From Madurella fahalii (Eukaryota; Ascomycota; Sordariomycetes; Sordariales), in NCBI GenBank assembly GCA_029876055.1, contig CM056877.1, positions 4,092,001 through 4,156,000 on the forward strand: 64,000 nucleotides of DNA. The letters run 5' to 3'. The notes beneath the pieces were generated by a model, which saw nothing but the letters and a program-made list of their open reading frames with translations, made no database searches and was not told the origin of the DNA. Below are positions 12,619 through 22,753 of the stretch, in pieces. The stretch's first letter is position 1; each line of letters opens with the position of its first letter. The translations under genes and the position numbers were made by a program.

Positions 12619-13764
12619 ATGGGCCTTGGTGCCGCCTTCTCTTCTTTGTACAATCCTTCTTTCTCTCCTTTTATCACTTGCGGCGGCCTCATGATAGACT
12701 ATCGCATGGTACGGTATACATTAGTAATACGAGGTTCGACGAAGGCATCGCGTCGGCTCAGCTCGACGCCTCAAGGGCTGGAGGGGTGCGTCCTTTTTGT
12801 ATCAACTTAGATGACAAACGGCGTAGGGGAAAAGCCGTCGGTAGCCAGCGGGCTGCCTTGAATGACATGGGAATTCTCAACGAGCGGCTTCGGTTACGGT
12901 GCTTACATATGTGATTGGATATTCTGCATGACACGCAGAGATCTTCGTCGCGATGCAGATGCCGAGCAATGATGCCTTGCAGCACCGCAGGAGGCTCGAA
13001 TTAAGGGACGACGCCCGGGTCATGTCCAGTCGGCTTCTCGAAAGCGGAACCAATTTTCCACCTATTGTAGCATTGCAACATGCAAGGATGAAGATGGAGA
13101 CTCAACTCTGCCCCTGGAAGGTTACGACTCCGACTGAGCGGGGGAGGGGCTGGCTCTCCGCGCTTCTCCCCCACTTCCACCAGGAAAGATACCTACCTCA
13201 CCTGGCGAAGCCGCCTGACCTGCCTTTTGGCATGACGAGGAAATCTTTTGGATATTTATGAAGATGAGCGACATGTAGAAGGCGGAGTTGGTCAGATTAC
13301 CGCTGAGAGAACGATTGAGAACTACGGTATCTATCTCTAGAAGAGTTGAGATCCAGTACAGGAACCTATTGTCTGCCCCGACAGATGCGCCGTTGACGGT
13401 GCACTTCGGGTCCCGCTGCACCGCCCACATTGGCATTTGGTGATGCTCCATTTAGCCGGTTTGTCAGGTTACCCACTTGAAACAGCAGGCCGTGTGGCTA
13501 GCTCTCTCCAAGCTGCCACGCCAGAGCTTCCACCGGTCTCGTCATGCTCCACTTCCCGAGAGTTTCTCCGGTGCAGAAAACAATTGTCTGCCCGTGACTT
13601 GCTTCTTGCCATCGAGGATTTATACATCCAAGCTGCTGCCAGTACGGACACAGAGGCCACTTATACGCTCGCTATTGAGAATCCCGCCTTGTATCCTCTT
13701 CACCACCAGACCGGAGATTGCTCGCAGGATCACCACATCCAGACCAATCAGTAGCACCGTTACA
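12619..13764. other. Intergenic region between sed5 and the aldo-keto reductase
   Basis: About 1.1 kb; 3' region of sed5 and promoter of the reductase gene. A minus-strand frame at 13122-13451 gives a protein-like stretch (for example ISTLLEIDTVVLNRSLSG) but has no convincing start, splice partners or recognised family. It is not called as a gene. Confidence 0.45.
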
Positions 13765-15056
13765 ATGGCAAACAAGACATTCAAGCTCAACACCGGCCAG
13801 GACATTCCCGCCCTCGGACTAGGTAAGCCCAGACATCCAACCGTGAAGCACCTAGCTCACAGCCATCCTCTCAGGAACATGGCAATCTGATCCGGGCAAG
13901 GTCAAGGACGCCGTCGCATTTGCGCTGAAGTCGGGGTACAAGCTAATCGACTGCGCCTACTGCTATGCCAATGAGGAAGAGGTTGGCCAGGGCTTGGCCG
14001 AGGCCTTCGCCGCTGGCGTCAAGCGCGAGGACATTTTCGTCGTGACCAAGGTGTGGGCGACGTACACGACGCGGGTTGAGCTGGGGCTGGACAAGAGCTT
14101 GAAGAGTCTGGGGTTAGACTATGTTGACTTGTTCCTAGTGGTATGTCGGCATTGCTATTTTCTTGGGGTTTGGGGCAGCCTGGAGGACTGACATGAAAGG
14201 GGTAATGCTGTAGCACTGGCCGTTGTTGATGAACCCTAACGGCAAGTCTCGTCCTCCCTCCCGCATTCTCAGCAACTAATTTTCTGACCTTGTCCCTCAG
14301 GAAACGACGACCGCTTCCCCAAACTCCCCAACGGCGAGCGCGACATTATCCGCTCTCACAACCACGTCGACACCTGGAAGCAAATGGAGCAGGTCCTCCA
14401 AACCGGCAAGGCCAAGGCCATTGGCGTGTCCAACGTCTGTCTTCCTCTTCCCCACCGCCTGATCATGAGATATTAATGTAAAAGCAAACAAAACAGTACA
14501 GCAAACGCTACCTCGAGCAACTCCTTCCCCACGCCACCGTCCTCCCGGCCGTCAACCAGATCGAGAACCATCCGGCCCTTCCACAGCAGGAGATTGTCGA
14601 CCTCTGCAAGGAAAAGGGCATCCACATCATGGCGTACAGCCCGCTGGGCAGCACGGGCAGCCCGTTGTTCACAGCGGAGCCCGTGGTCAAGATCTCGCAG
14701 AAGCACGCCGTCAAGCCGGCGACGGTCCTGCTGAGCTATCACTGTATGCCCCTCTCCCTCCCTCCGTCCTTCTCTCTCCCTCCTGCAGGGATTTTTTTTT
14801 CTCGTGTCGTTTGTCGGGCGCAAGATGCTAATGCGTGTTATGTACTACCTACTCTTCAGTATCCCGCGGCAGCACCGTCCTGGCCAAGTCGGTCACGCCC
14901 GAACGTATCAAGGAGAACATGAACCTGATTGACCTGGATGGCGAGGATGTTAAGTTGCTGAACGAGTACTCGGACAAGCTGACGCGTGAGGGCAAGCTGC
15001 AGCGGTTTGTGTACCCGCCGTTTGGGGTCGACTTTGGGTTTCCGGATAAGTCGTAG
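13765..15056 (+). CDS. Aldo-keto reductase (AKR3/glycerol dehydrogenase-like)
   Basis: Six exons: 13765-13822, 13875-14140, 14214-14241, 14301-14434, 14497-14743, 14860-15056; 930 nt, 309 residues, usual AKR length. The catalytic tetrad is visible: Asp and Tyr in LIDCAYCY, Lys in VVTKVW, His in FLVHWP. NQIENHP and the ending VDFGFPDKS are also typical. The third exon is only 28 nt and is followed by a GC-AG intron (gcaagt donor at 14242), which is needed to keep NGNDDRFPKL in frame. Such enzymes reduce aldehydes or ketoses with NADPH in the cytosol; glycerol dehydrogenase (Gcy1/Gld1-like), L-glyceraldehyde reductase or aldose reductase are the likely roles. It converges on a zinc polyol dehydrogenase 170 bp downstream, so a joint role in sugar-alcohol metabolism is plausible. 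Confidence 0.93.
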
Positions 15057-15225
15057 GGCCCGGGCCGGTCTGGGGTGTAGACAAGTGGGATAGAGGTTAC
15101 GAAATAGAGGGTTTTTATTGGGAATTGTGTTGATCGTGTTTGGTCTAGTTGCTCCGGTGTTGCGACCGTGTTGTAGTGTCTAGGATGCCGTGAATGATAT
15201 CTACATACCTCCCGGAAGACATACC

Positions 15226-16529
15226 TCACATATTCACCATGACTTTTAGCACCAAGTTTCCCTTGTCATCTCGGACCCTGGCAGCCATGTCAAACGCCCG
15301 CGGAATGCTCTCCATGCCGTCAAACCGCTGCGTGATAAGCTTCACAAAGTCTGGAAGCTTGGGGTCCTGGCTGGCTAGCAGCTCAATGACCCGCGGGTAC
15401 GTGCCGGCGTAGCGGAAGACACCGACCAGGTCGACTTCGCGGAGGGCCGCCGCCGAAATGGGCAGCGTCTGGATGGGATTGCCCATGCCGATGAGCATGA
15501 TTTTGCCTCCAGGGGCAGTTGCCTGTCATGACCATCAGTCAGAAAACACCGCCTGGCTTCCGTCCAGGACACTCACATAGATGGAAGCTTGCAGACAGGC
15601 CTCAACACCGGTGCACTCGTACGTGGCTGCGACCTCTCCGACAGGACCACTGCTACCACCAAGTACGGTCGACTTCACAGTCTCAGCCACCTCCTTTGCA
15701 AACTCGAGCTTCGCCTCGAGTGTCTCGGGCCGTTTCATGGGCACAACGACGGCGGCATCGGTGAAGCCGTTGGCGATGGCGAACTTCACCCGCTCCTCCT
15801 GGATGTCGGCAATGACTACACTGGACTGTGCTACCACCTTGCTGATGGCGGCACAGAGAAGGCCGACAGTCCCGGCGCCGAAGACGAGAACTGTGGACCC
15901 TGACGAGAGCCGCGCCCTATCGGAAGCGTGAAGGGCAACGGACAGGGGCTCTACAAGCGCACCTAGCTCCAGGGAGACATTGGGTGGGAGCCTGGCGCCT
16001 GTGTCAACAAAGGCATCAACACCTCCAAAAGCCGATTCCGGCGGACATACTTGTGGCACCACCTCGCCGGGTGGATGATCTGCTCTTGAAGGGTGCCCTG
16101 GGCATGCGGAAACGCCTTTGCCGAGCTCCGGAACTTCATCTGCCTGCAGATGTTGTACCGCCCGCTCAGGCACAGCTCACACTGCTCGCAGGGCTGGCCG
16201 ACCTCGAGAGCGACGTGGTCCCCGACTTGCAGCGAGCCGACGGCAGCCCCCACGGCCGTGACGACGCCGGCCGATTCATGGCCCAGGGTGAGCGGCTCAC
16301 GCACCAGGATGTCGCCGTTGCGGTAGTGGTTGAAGTAGTGCAAGTCCGACCCGCAGAGGCCTGTTGTCTTGACGGCCACTTGCACGTCGTCTGGGCCTAG
16401 GGGAGGCAAGCCCCGTTCTTCCTGGAAAGAGTATCAACGTGAATTCCGGGGCTCGTAAAGAAAGTGTCTTACGACTCGCAAGTCTCGAGCTCCATGGAGC
16501 ACCGAGGCGTTCGTTCTACCAGAAGCCAT
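15226..16529 (-). CDS. Zinc-dependent polyol dehydrogenase (sorbitol/xylitol dehydrogenase family)
   Basis: Four exons on the minus strand: 16529-16473, 16421-16051, 15991-15577, 15522-15226; 1,140 nt, 379 residues. The ATG at 16529 starts MASGRTNASVLHGARDLRV. An in-frame shift to the ATG at 16498 would not join to exon 2. Catalytic zinc ligands are in TGLCGSDLHYF and GHESAG, and Glu in LGALVEPLSVAL. The four structural-zinc cysteines are present in PCEQCELCLSGRYNIC. The Rossmann motif is VFGAGTVGLL followed by an acidic ADIQEER, which favours NAD. Family members oxidise sorbitol, xylitol, L-arabinitol or L-idonate. It shares a divergent 526-bp promoter region with a KduD-like short-chain dehydrogenase and is tail-to-tail with an aldo-keto reductase. 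The substrate cannot be decided from sequence. Confidence 0.92.
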
Positions 16530-17055
16530 CTATTCCAGGGTCAAAGATATGGCGAGGAGCAAAAGTAGGATTAGGAAATGTCAAGGCTAGGAGATCGGGA
16601 GCAGAGGCGAAGGAACGGGACTGGATCACTGTTACCCCGTCCAACCTTCCGCTCAGTTGCCCTGGGACGGGTGCCGATATCGATCCGGGATGTACCCCCG
16701 CGATCTTCCCAATCTCCCCCGATCTCGCGGGGCAGTGTGTTCATTTGGTAGAGGGGCTGTGGGGTAGCCCCGCGCGCTGCGGTTCTCCGACCCGAGTCCC
16801 CACTGTCACAACCTTGGACTCCGTGTCCCCTTTGTTGGTAAGCAGATTCAGTGCATCGCAGCTGGTTTTCCGATCCAATTCATCGAAGCTATATAATTGG
16901 GAACGTCATTTTCGCAGTGGACAGCAATACCGCATTTCCTGTCACTTGTCTGTTGTTGCACTGCGTCCCTCCAACCCACTTACACAGCTGCACTGAACAC
17001 TAGAGACGTCAGCGAGCTTCATTGAACAACCGCTTTGGAAGCTGCCATACGGAAG
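16530..17055. promoter_or_regulatory. Divergent promoter region between polyol dehydrogenase and SDR genes
   Basis: A 526-bp spacer separates two start codons that face away from each other, so it must hold both promoters. It contains GC-rich blocks (for example repeated CCCCGCG-like stretches around 16690-16780) that could bind zinc-cluster or C2H2 regulators such as carbon-catabolite repressors. No specific site is claimed. Co-regulation of the two genes is inference. Confidence 0.45.
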
Positions 17056-17973
17056 ATGGCGACAAGCGGTAGTGTTGCCAACATGTTTTCGCTCGAGGGC
17101 CACACGGCTCTCGTCACGGGCGGAACGCGAGGCATCGGAAAGGCGGTTGCCCTCGCCCTGGCCGAAGCCGGAGCCGATATTCTGCTAGTCCAAGTAAAAC
17201 CGCAGCCAATTCCGCCAGCAAATGTACCCCTAAGCTTATGCGAGACTAGAGAGACGAAACATCGACTGACACACGCGACGCCATCCGCCAACTCGGCCGC
17301 ACGGCTGCCGTCTACATAGCAGACCTCAGCTCGGCCGAAGATGTCGCAAGACTCGTCCCCGGGATTCTTGCCGACGGCCATCAGATCCGCATCCTCGTCA
17401 ACTGCGCCGGCATCCAGCGGAGACATCCCTGCGAGCGGTTTCCCGACTCTGACTTCAACCAGGTCATCCAAGTCAACCTCAACAGCGTCTTCACCCTCTG
17501 CCGCGATGTCGGCGCCCACATGTTAGAGCTGGATCCGTCCCCCGTGACTGGCCGCAGGGGCTCCATCATCAACTTCGCCTCGCTGCTCACCTTCCAGGGC
17601 GGTCTGACGGTGCCCGCGTATGCCGCGTCCAAGGGCGCAGTCGGCCAGCTCACCAAGAGCTTAGCCAACGAGTGGACGGCCCGGGGCGTCAATGTCAATG
17701 CTATCGCCCCTGGATACATTGAAACCGACATGAACACGGCGCTGCTCAATGACCCGGACCGGTTGGCGAGCATTAGTGCGAGAATACCGGCGGGAAGGGT
17801 ATTCCACTCTACAGTGCCTTATCAGTTCCCTTGTTTGGAATGCTAACGCCGCTGTCCACTAGTGGGGGAGTCCCGACGATTTCAAAGGTACCGCTGTATA
17901 TCTCGCCAGCAGAGCCAGCGCCTATGTGAGCGGGCACGTACTCGTCGTTGACGGTGGGTGGATGGGGCGGTAA
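17056..17973 (+). CDS. Short-chain dehydrogenase, 2-deoxy-D-gluconate 3-dehydrogenase (KduD)-like
   Basis: Three exons: 17056-17193, 17250-17798, 17863-17973; 798 nt, 265 residues. Splicing is required: the unspliced frame misses [17 protein letters not shown] and the last exon beginning WGSPDDFKG. The cofactor loop is [11 protein letters not shown], the structural motif NCAG, and the catalytic Ser-Tyr-Lys lies in NFASLL and [11 protein letters not shown]. The C-terminus [13 protein letters not shown] is typical of KduD-like and related sugar-acid dehydrogenases, which interconvert keto- and hydroxy-sugar acids with NAD(P). It lies divergent to the zinc polyol dehydrogenase, suggesting a small sugar acid/polyol catabolic group. 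The exact substrate is unknown. Confidence 0.9.
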
Positions 17974-18161
17974 GCTATCACTATCCCTGAGTCATTCGAT
18001 AAATGCCTGCCAGGCCACCCTTCACAAAGGTGAATTGGCTCGAGAAGAAGAATCAAATATACTATGATTACTGAATCTTCAGCGTCACTGCCTTGTCTAA
18101 GAATTTGCAATTGCAAACTATAGAATCCGAGACGCAGATGTTTACAACTTCAACAACATTA

Positions 18162-18229
18162 ACGTGCGTGATAAGCGAGCGGCCGATCTAAGCGAGCGGC
18201 CGATCTAAGCGAGCGGCCGCTTCCCTACT
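18162..18229 (+). repeat. Left terminal inverted repeat of the Fot1-type element
   Basis: Begins ACGTGCGTGATAAGCGAGCG and contains a 17-bp GATCTAAGCGAGCGGCC unit in two tandem copies. It pairs with 30684-30742, which holds one copy. C-to-T/G-to-A differences between the arms fit RIP. It is preceded by TA. Confidence 0.88.
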
Positions 18230-19624
18230 ACAACGCGTCTCTCTCTACATCTTCTACAAAATTTACCACAACAAGCCATGGGGACCCCTTCAAAAGAAGC
18301 AAGGACTCTTTTGGCCCTGCAAGCTCTTCAAAACGATACCAAGCTTAGCATTCCGGCTGCAGCTGAGTTGTACGATATTGCAGAAAGAACGCTTCGTTAC
18401 CGAAAGGCCGGCCGACTTCCTCGACACGACCTTATCGCCAATTCGCATAAGCTCACGGATTTGGAAGAGCAATCGATTATTCGATACATAATTGAGTTAT
18501 GTACGCGTGCATTTCATCCCCGGCTTTCGTACGTGGAAGATATGGCCAATCGATTGCTACGCGAACGCGACGCGCCCCCTGTCGGCAAACGCTGGGCTTA
18601 TAACTTCATTAAGCGCTAGCCAGAACTTCGGACGCGTTTTATGCGTAAATACGACTACCAGAGGGCTAAATGCGAAGATCTAAAGGTTATTTGCGAGTGG
18701 TTTATACTTATGTATAACACTAAGGCTAAATACAGCATCCTTGACGAAGATTTATATAATTTCGATGAGACCGGTTTTATAATAGGCATTATTATCCCTA
18801 CTATAGTAGTTACTACCTCTGATAGCCGTAGTAGGGCTAAACAGGCCTAGCCTGGTAATTGAGAGTGGGCTACAGTTATCCAAGGAGTAAATACCTTGGG
18901 TTGGGCTATCCCGCTATTTATTATCTTAGCCGGATAATATTACCTTGCCAATTGGTATCGAGAGTGTAACCTTCCGGCCAACTGGCGTATTGCAACAACC
19001 GATAATGGCTAGACTACTAATGAGAAAGGTATGGATTGGATTCGGTACTTCGATTTCCATACAGCATCTCGTATGAAGGGCAAATACCGGCTGCTGATCC
19101 TTGACGGCTACGATAGCCACCACTCCGAAGAATTCGAGACCTACTACCAGGAGTATAATATTATCATACTTTGTATGCCTCTGTACTCCTCGCACCTACT
19201 TCAGCTATTAGATATTGGCTGTTTTTCGCCGTTGAAAAAGGCGTATAGCTGCTAGATTGAGTAGTTGATGCGGATGAACATCATATATATCAGCAAATTA
19301 GAGTTTCTTTGTGGGTTCAGAGAAGCGTTTTTTGCTTTAATTATAGAAAAGAACATCCAGGGTGGATTTACTGGAGCCGGCCTTATACCGTATAACCTAG
19401 AGAGGGTGATATCTAAGCTAGATGTACGCATTCGGACCCTAATACCCCTAGCCTCCAGCCCAACTATAGCACTACCTTGGGTCTCCCAAACGCCATATAA
19501 CCCTCGAGAAGCTACCTCACAGTCAGCACTTATTAAAACTCGAATTTCCAACCATCAAGGCAGCTCTCTAACCTCAATACTAACTGTTGTAGATCGATTA
19601 GCTAAAGGTACAATGGCTGTGATG

Positions 19625-19839
19625 TGTTAGGTGCAAGAGGGTGTCAGGTGCAGGCGGGGCACTGCCAGGGTCAGGGGCCTATAAATTACCGGCTTCGCCG
19701 GAAGTTTTAGAACGTTCAGAGTTCAACACTGTCATCTACCACCTCCTTAGAAGCGATAGCTGCGCAGACGCCGCTCCTTCAATGCGAATCATCCTTTCAC
19801 TCTCCTTTTCTTACAGTAATCCCCATTTTCGATCTGATA
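19625..19839 (+). repeat. Left LTR (215 bp) of the non-autonomous retroelement
   Basis: TGTTAGG..CTGATA, about 95 percent identical by eye to 30107-30321, with differences mostly C/T and G/A. It contains CCTATAAAT (19678-19686), a TATA box, and AGAGTTCAAC at 19718-19727, about 38 bp downstream and so a candidate transcription start. The final CA is mutated to TA. Confidence 0.88.
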
Positions 19840-19850
19840 CGTTGAACTCT
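19840..19850 (+). other. Candidate self-priming primer-binding site of the non-autonomous element
   Basis: CGTTGAACTCT directly abuts the left LTR. It does not begin TGG, so it does not match a tRNA 3' end. Its reverse complement AGAGTTCAACG matches 10 of 11 bases at the predicted transcript start (19718-19728). This is the arrangement known for Tf1-type self-priming retrotransposons. The role is inferred. Confidence 0.55.
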
Positions 19851-20420
19851 CTACCCTTAGGGCGGGGGACCGTTAGGAGATTCGCCGAAGGAGTGTGCAG
19901 CTTACGAACAGCGACTCCCTAGTTCAGAAGCTATCGTAGACGCTATACAGCATAGTCCCTATAACTGTTCTTCGCTTCTACCGCCTCTAGTACTACAATC
20001 TTCGCTTCTCCTAAGCACCTCAGTTGCAGCGAGCGAGGAAGTCAAACCACTTCGAAGATTCGGCTAGTCTACTGAGTGTCAAGATGACGTTATTCGTAAA
20101 GTTCAGCTACCAAGCTATGTAGCTACCCCGTACGCGCTAGGACTATGTAAAAATGTAAGAGAAGAAAGATGATGTAATGTAAGAAGCAGTTCCTTCAATC
20201 GTCGAGTGACGTACTATTTAGTTAGGCCTAACTACTTTCTGTTTCGATTATCTAAGTGCTTATAGTAGGGCAGTATATTGCCTATGATTAGCTTACGTCT
20301 AGGAGCTACGTTATTACTACTTGAGAGCTGCGAGAAGTCCTATATAGGAGGGAGCCCCTCTACTAGGCAATTGGTTTTACTGCTTGAGAGCTATAAGAAG
20401 TCCTGTGTAGGAAGGAGCCC

Positions 20421-20779
20421 TGTGAGGATCAAGGATCCAAGGGTAGTAAGACCAGAGTGTCTGGGTACAAGCAGTGCACGCGCAACGTAGGAGCAGAGTG
20501 CTCGTTAGGGGTTGAGTGGTGGTCTCATTGAACTCTGCCTCTCCCCTAAGCTCTGTCTCCCGCCCTCCTTCTTATGCCCGTGACCGTATCGCTAGGGCTT
20601 ACTTCCCCGCTCTGCTGCTTTGTCGTCCTCCTTGCTGGTGCGCTCCTTCGACGCTCATCTGACGCGCTATTTATGCCATTCCAGCTTAGTGCCGTTGTTG
20701 CTTCTGAGGCTCGCTTACGCTGCGGCTCCGAGGCTTCCGGACCGCGCCTCACGCTGGCCCCGCTCAGCCGGTCCTCACA
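20421..20779 (-). repeat. 3' LTR of the chromovirus (left copy)
   Basis: TGTGAGGATC..GTCCTCACA, 359 bp, matching 28092-28450 with no difference seen by eye. It holds the 16-mer AGTGCACGCGCAACGT (20473-20488) that recurs upstream of the antisense gene. On the plus strand this LTR lies 830 bp upstream of the antisense gene's ATG and could contribute to its promoter. Confidence 0.93.
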
Positions 20780-21120
20780 GAGCCTCCCTCCTTCCGGGCT
20801 CCTGCCCTCAGGAGCCGCCCGGGCCATATGCTCCCATGAGCGGTCCCCGCCCGAATTCCGGCCACCTTAGCCGTGTGCGCGAGCTGCGTAGTTGCCCCTC
20901 CCGCATAGCGCCCAAGGCGCCGATAACCGAAGGGACGCCCGCACTGCTGCATTTTCCCCAGCTCTTATACCTGCTAGTCGTGCAGGCGCTTGCAGTCCTT
21001 GGAATTTACGGGTGCGCTAACGCTGCGGGTTGCGGGCGCGGGCGCGTCGGGATCGCCGCGTCGAGTCGCGCGGTAGTTGATGGAATTGCCTAATATTGCC
21101 CTCCTGCTGGGCTTAACAAT

Positions 21121-21136
21121 AGTGCACGCGCAACGT
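21121..21136 (+). promoter_or_regulatory. 16-bp motif shared by LTRs and antisense-gene promoter
   Basis: AGTGCACGCGCAACGT occurs exactly three times in the element and always in the same orientation: 20473-20488 and 28144-28159 (LTRs) and here, 227 bp upstream of the TATA box of the antisense gene. The flanking bases differ, so it is not part of a longer duplication. A protein-binding site is inferred. Confidence 0.5.
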
Positions 21137-21347
21137 CAATGACTCAGAGGTAGGGGAAAGGGAATTTGCTGAGGGAAGGAAGTCGGAGTTGGTGATGCGG
21201 AAGGGTTGCGCTTGGGTTGCGTGGTCGTAGCGTGGAGGCAGCTCTGTCCAGGCTCCTGGTAGTCATCCTCGATCTACCATCTCGCCATCCTTTTTGCACC
21301 GAATTTTACTTCGTCCTAGGAAAAGTGGGCCCAGCCCTGGCCTTAGG

Positions 21348-21355
21348 TATAAATA
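21348..21355 (+). promoter_or_regulatory. TATA box of the antisense gene
   Basis: TATAAATA in the context TTAGGTATAAATAGGCC, 254 bp before the ATG at 21609, followed by a pyrimidine-rich leader. This supports an independent plus-strand transcription unit inside the retrotransposon. Confidence 0.6.
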
Positions 21356-21608
21356 GGCCTTCCCGCCTACCAATTCCTTTCCTCTTTTCTTCTTCACGGT
21401 CTTGTACTCGTAGGTTGCGCCCTTCCTGCTCCTCCGTCTCCTTCCTTCTTACCCGCACCTGCTACGCTCCTTTGTCGCTTGTACTGCGCACTTGTAGGCT
21501 GGTCTGCTGACTTGTTGGTGGGTTATAGTGGCCGTCACCGCTCTCGCTGCGCTGCTCTCGCTCTGCTGCTCTCGCTCCGCTCTCTGCGCCCCTTCCGCTT
21601 GGTCCGCC

Positions 21609-22658
21609 ATGTCGGACAAACGCCCTGTATGTAGCGCCCTCGCTGCTGCCGCGGGGGGGTTTGCGCGTGCTGACCTCATCTTAGGCCGAAGATGATGAAG
21701 AGCCTCCTGGCTCTTCCAAGAAGTCCAAGGTCGCCCCGGCGTCCCCTGGTTCCCCGGTGGGTTGGATCCTCCTTTTCTACGCTCTCGCTGCTCCTGACCT
21801 GCTCCCTTAGGTCGAAGACGACACTCTCCTGTCCTCCCCGGTCGCTGCTGGCACCCCCAAGGCTCGCGACAAGTTTGTCGAGGGCGCCCGCCGCATCATC
21901 CCGTGAGTATCCTTCCTCTTGCCGCTAGCTCCCCGCTGATTGTACGCAGCTGCCGCGCGTGCCTCCGCCGCATGCTGAAGAAGGGTCCCTCTGCCAGTTG
22001 CAAGAATCAGAGGAACTCCGGCGCCCGCTGCTCCCGCTGCGCGTCCCACAATCATGTGTGCCTGCCGGTAGGTCCTCCCTCCTTAGCTTGCGCTGCTCCT
22101 GCAGCGCTTGGTGGCAGCGTCTGATCCTTCCAGGTTCCTCCTGATGCTCTGACTGCCGTGGTTCGCTTCGTGGAGACCTTCGATCGCATGGAGTTCCCCA
22201 AGCCTGGCGAGTCTGTGAGTTCTCCCTTCTGCTTCCTCGCTGCGTGTTCCCTGCGCTAATAGTGCTTTCCTGTCTAGACTGATGCTCTCGCGATCGAGGT
22301 CCAGGAGGCTGGCAATGCCGCCCTGCGCGCGCTCAAGGATTTCGCTGCTCCCGCGCCCCGTTCCTCCGATCTCGCCGCCCACCGTGCCAGCGCTAAGCGC
22401 GTTGGTCGTACGCTGCGCCTCCGCCGCTTTGGTGGGGTTGCTGAGGGCCCGTTGCTCGCCTCTCTTGGTGGTGCTGGTCGCTCGCCCGCGTCCTCGGGCG
22501 CTGCTCCTGAGCTCCCTCTGCTGCTGGAAGCGCAGACCGCGGTTCTGACCAACATCTGGAAACGCTTGGGCGACATGGAGGAGCTGCTTTCGCGCATCGC
22601 TGATCATCTTGCCCCTGTGGAGGAGGAGGATGCTGAGGTTGAGAGTGAGGAGGAGTAG
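21609..22658 (+). CDS. Antisense, intron-containing gene inside the chromovirus: six-cysteine zinc-cluster-like protein
   Basis: Six exons: 21609-21626, 21685-21756, 21811-21902, 21950-22067, 22134-22214, 22278-22658; 762 nt, 253 residues. All five introns are 47-66 nt, GT..AG, most with a CTGAC/CTGAT-type branch site, and every junction keeps frame, which chance would not give. The protein starts MSDKRPAEDDEEP and has a Lys-rich patch (KKSK). It then has Cys at residues 62, 65, 78, 88, 91 and 98 (CRAC, SC, RCSRC, HVC), a C-x2-C-x12-C-x8-C-x2-C-x6-C spacing like a loose Zn2Cys6 cluster. A helical stretch follows (EAQTAVLTNIWKRLGDMEELLSRIADHL) and an acidic tail (EEEDAEVESEEE). It is tail-to-tail with pol (95 bp apart). 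A nuclear or DNA/RNA-binding role is inferred; no family name is claimed. Confidence 0.85.
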
Positions 22659-22753
22659 TTGGAGCGCTGCTAATGCGCAGCTTTTCGTGGGTTTTTTAAT
22701 GCCCTTTAGACAAATCGAAGCTTTTTCCCTCGCCCTGGTATGCCCTTGCGTGC

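Noticed and set aside
13122..13451. Minus-strand 109-codon frame between sed5 and the reductase
   Set aside because: Some protein-like composition, but no recognised family, weak start, and no downstream exon that continues it. Left uncalled.
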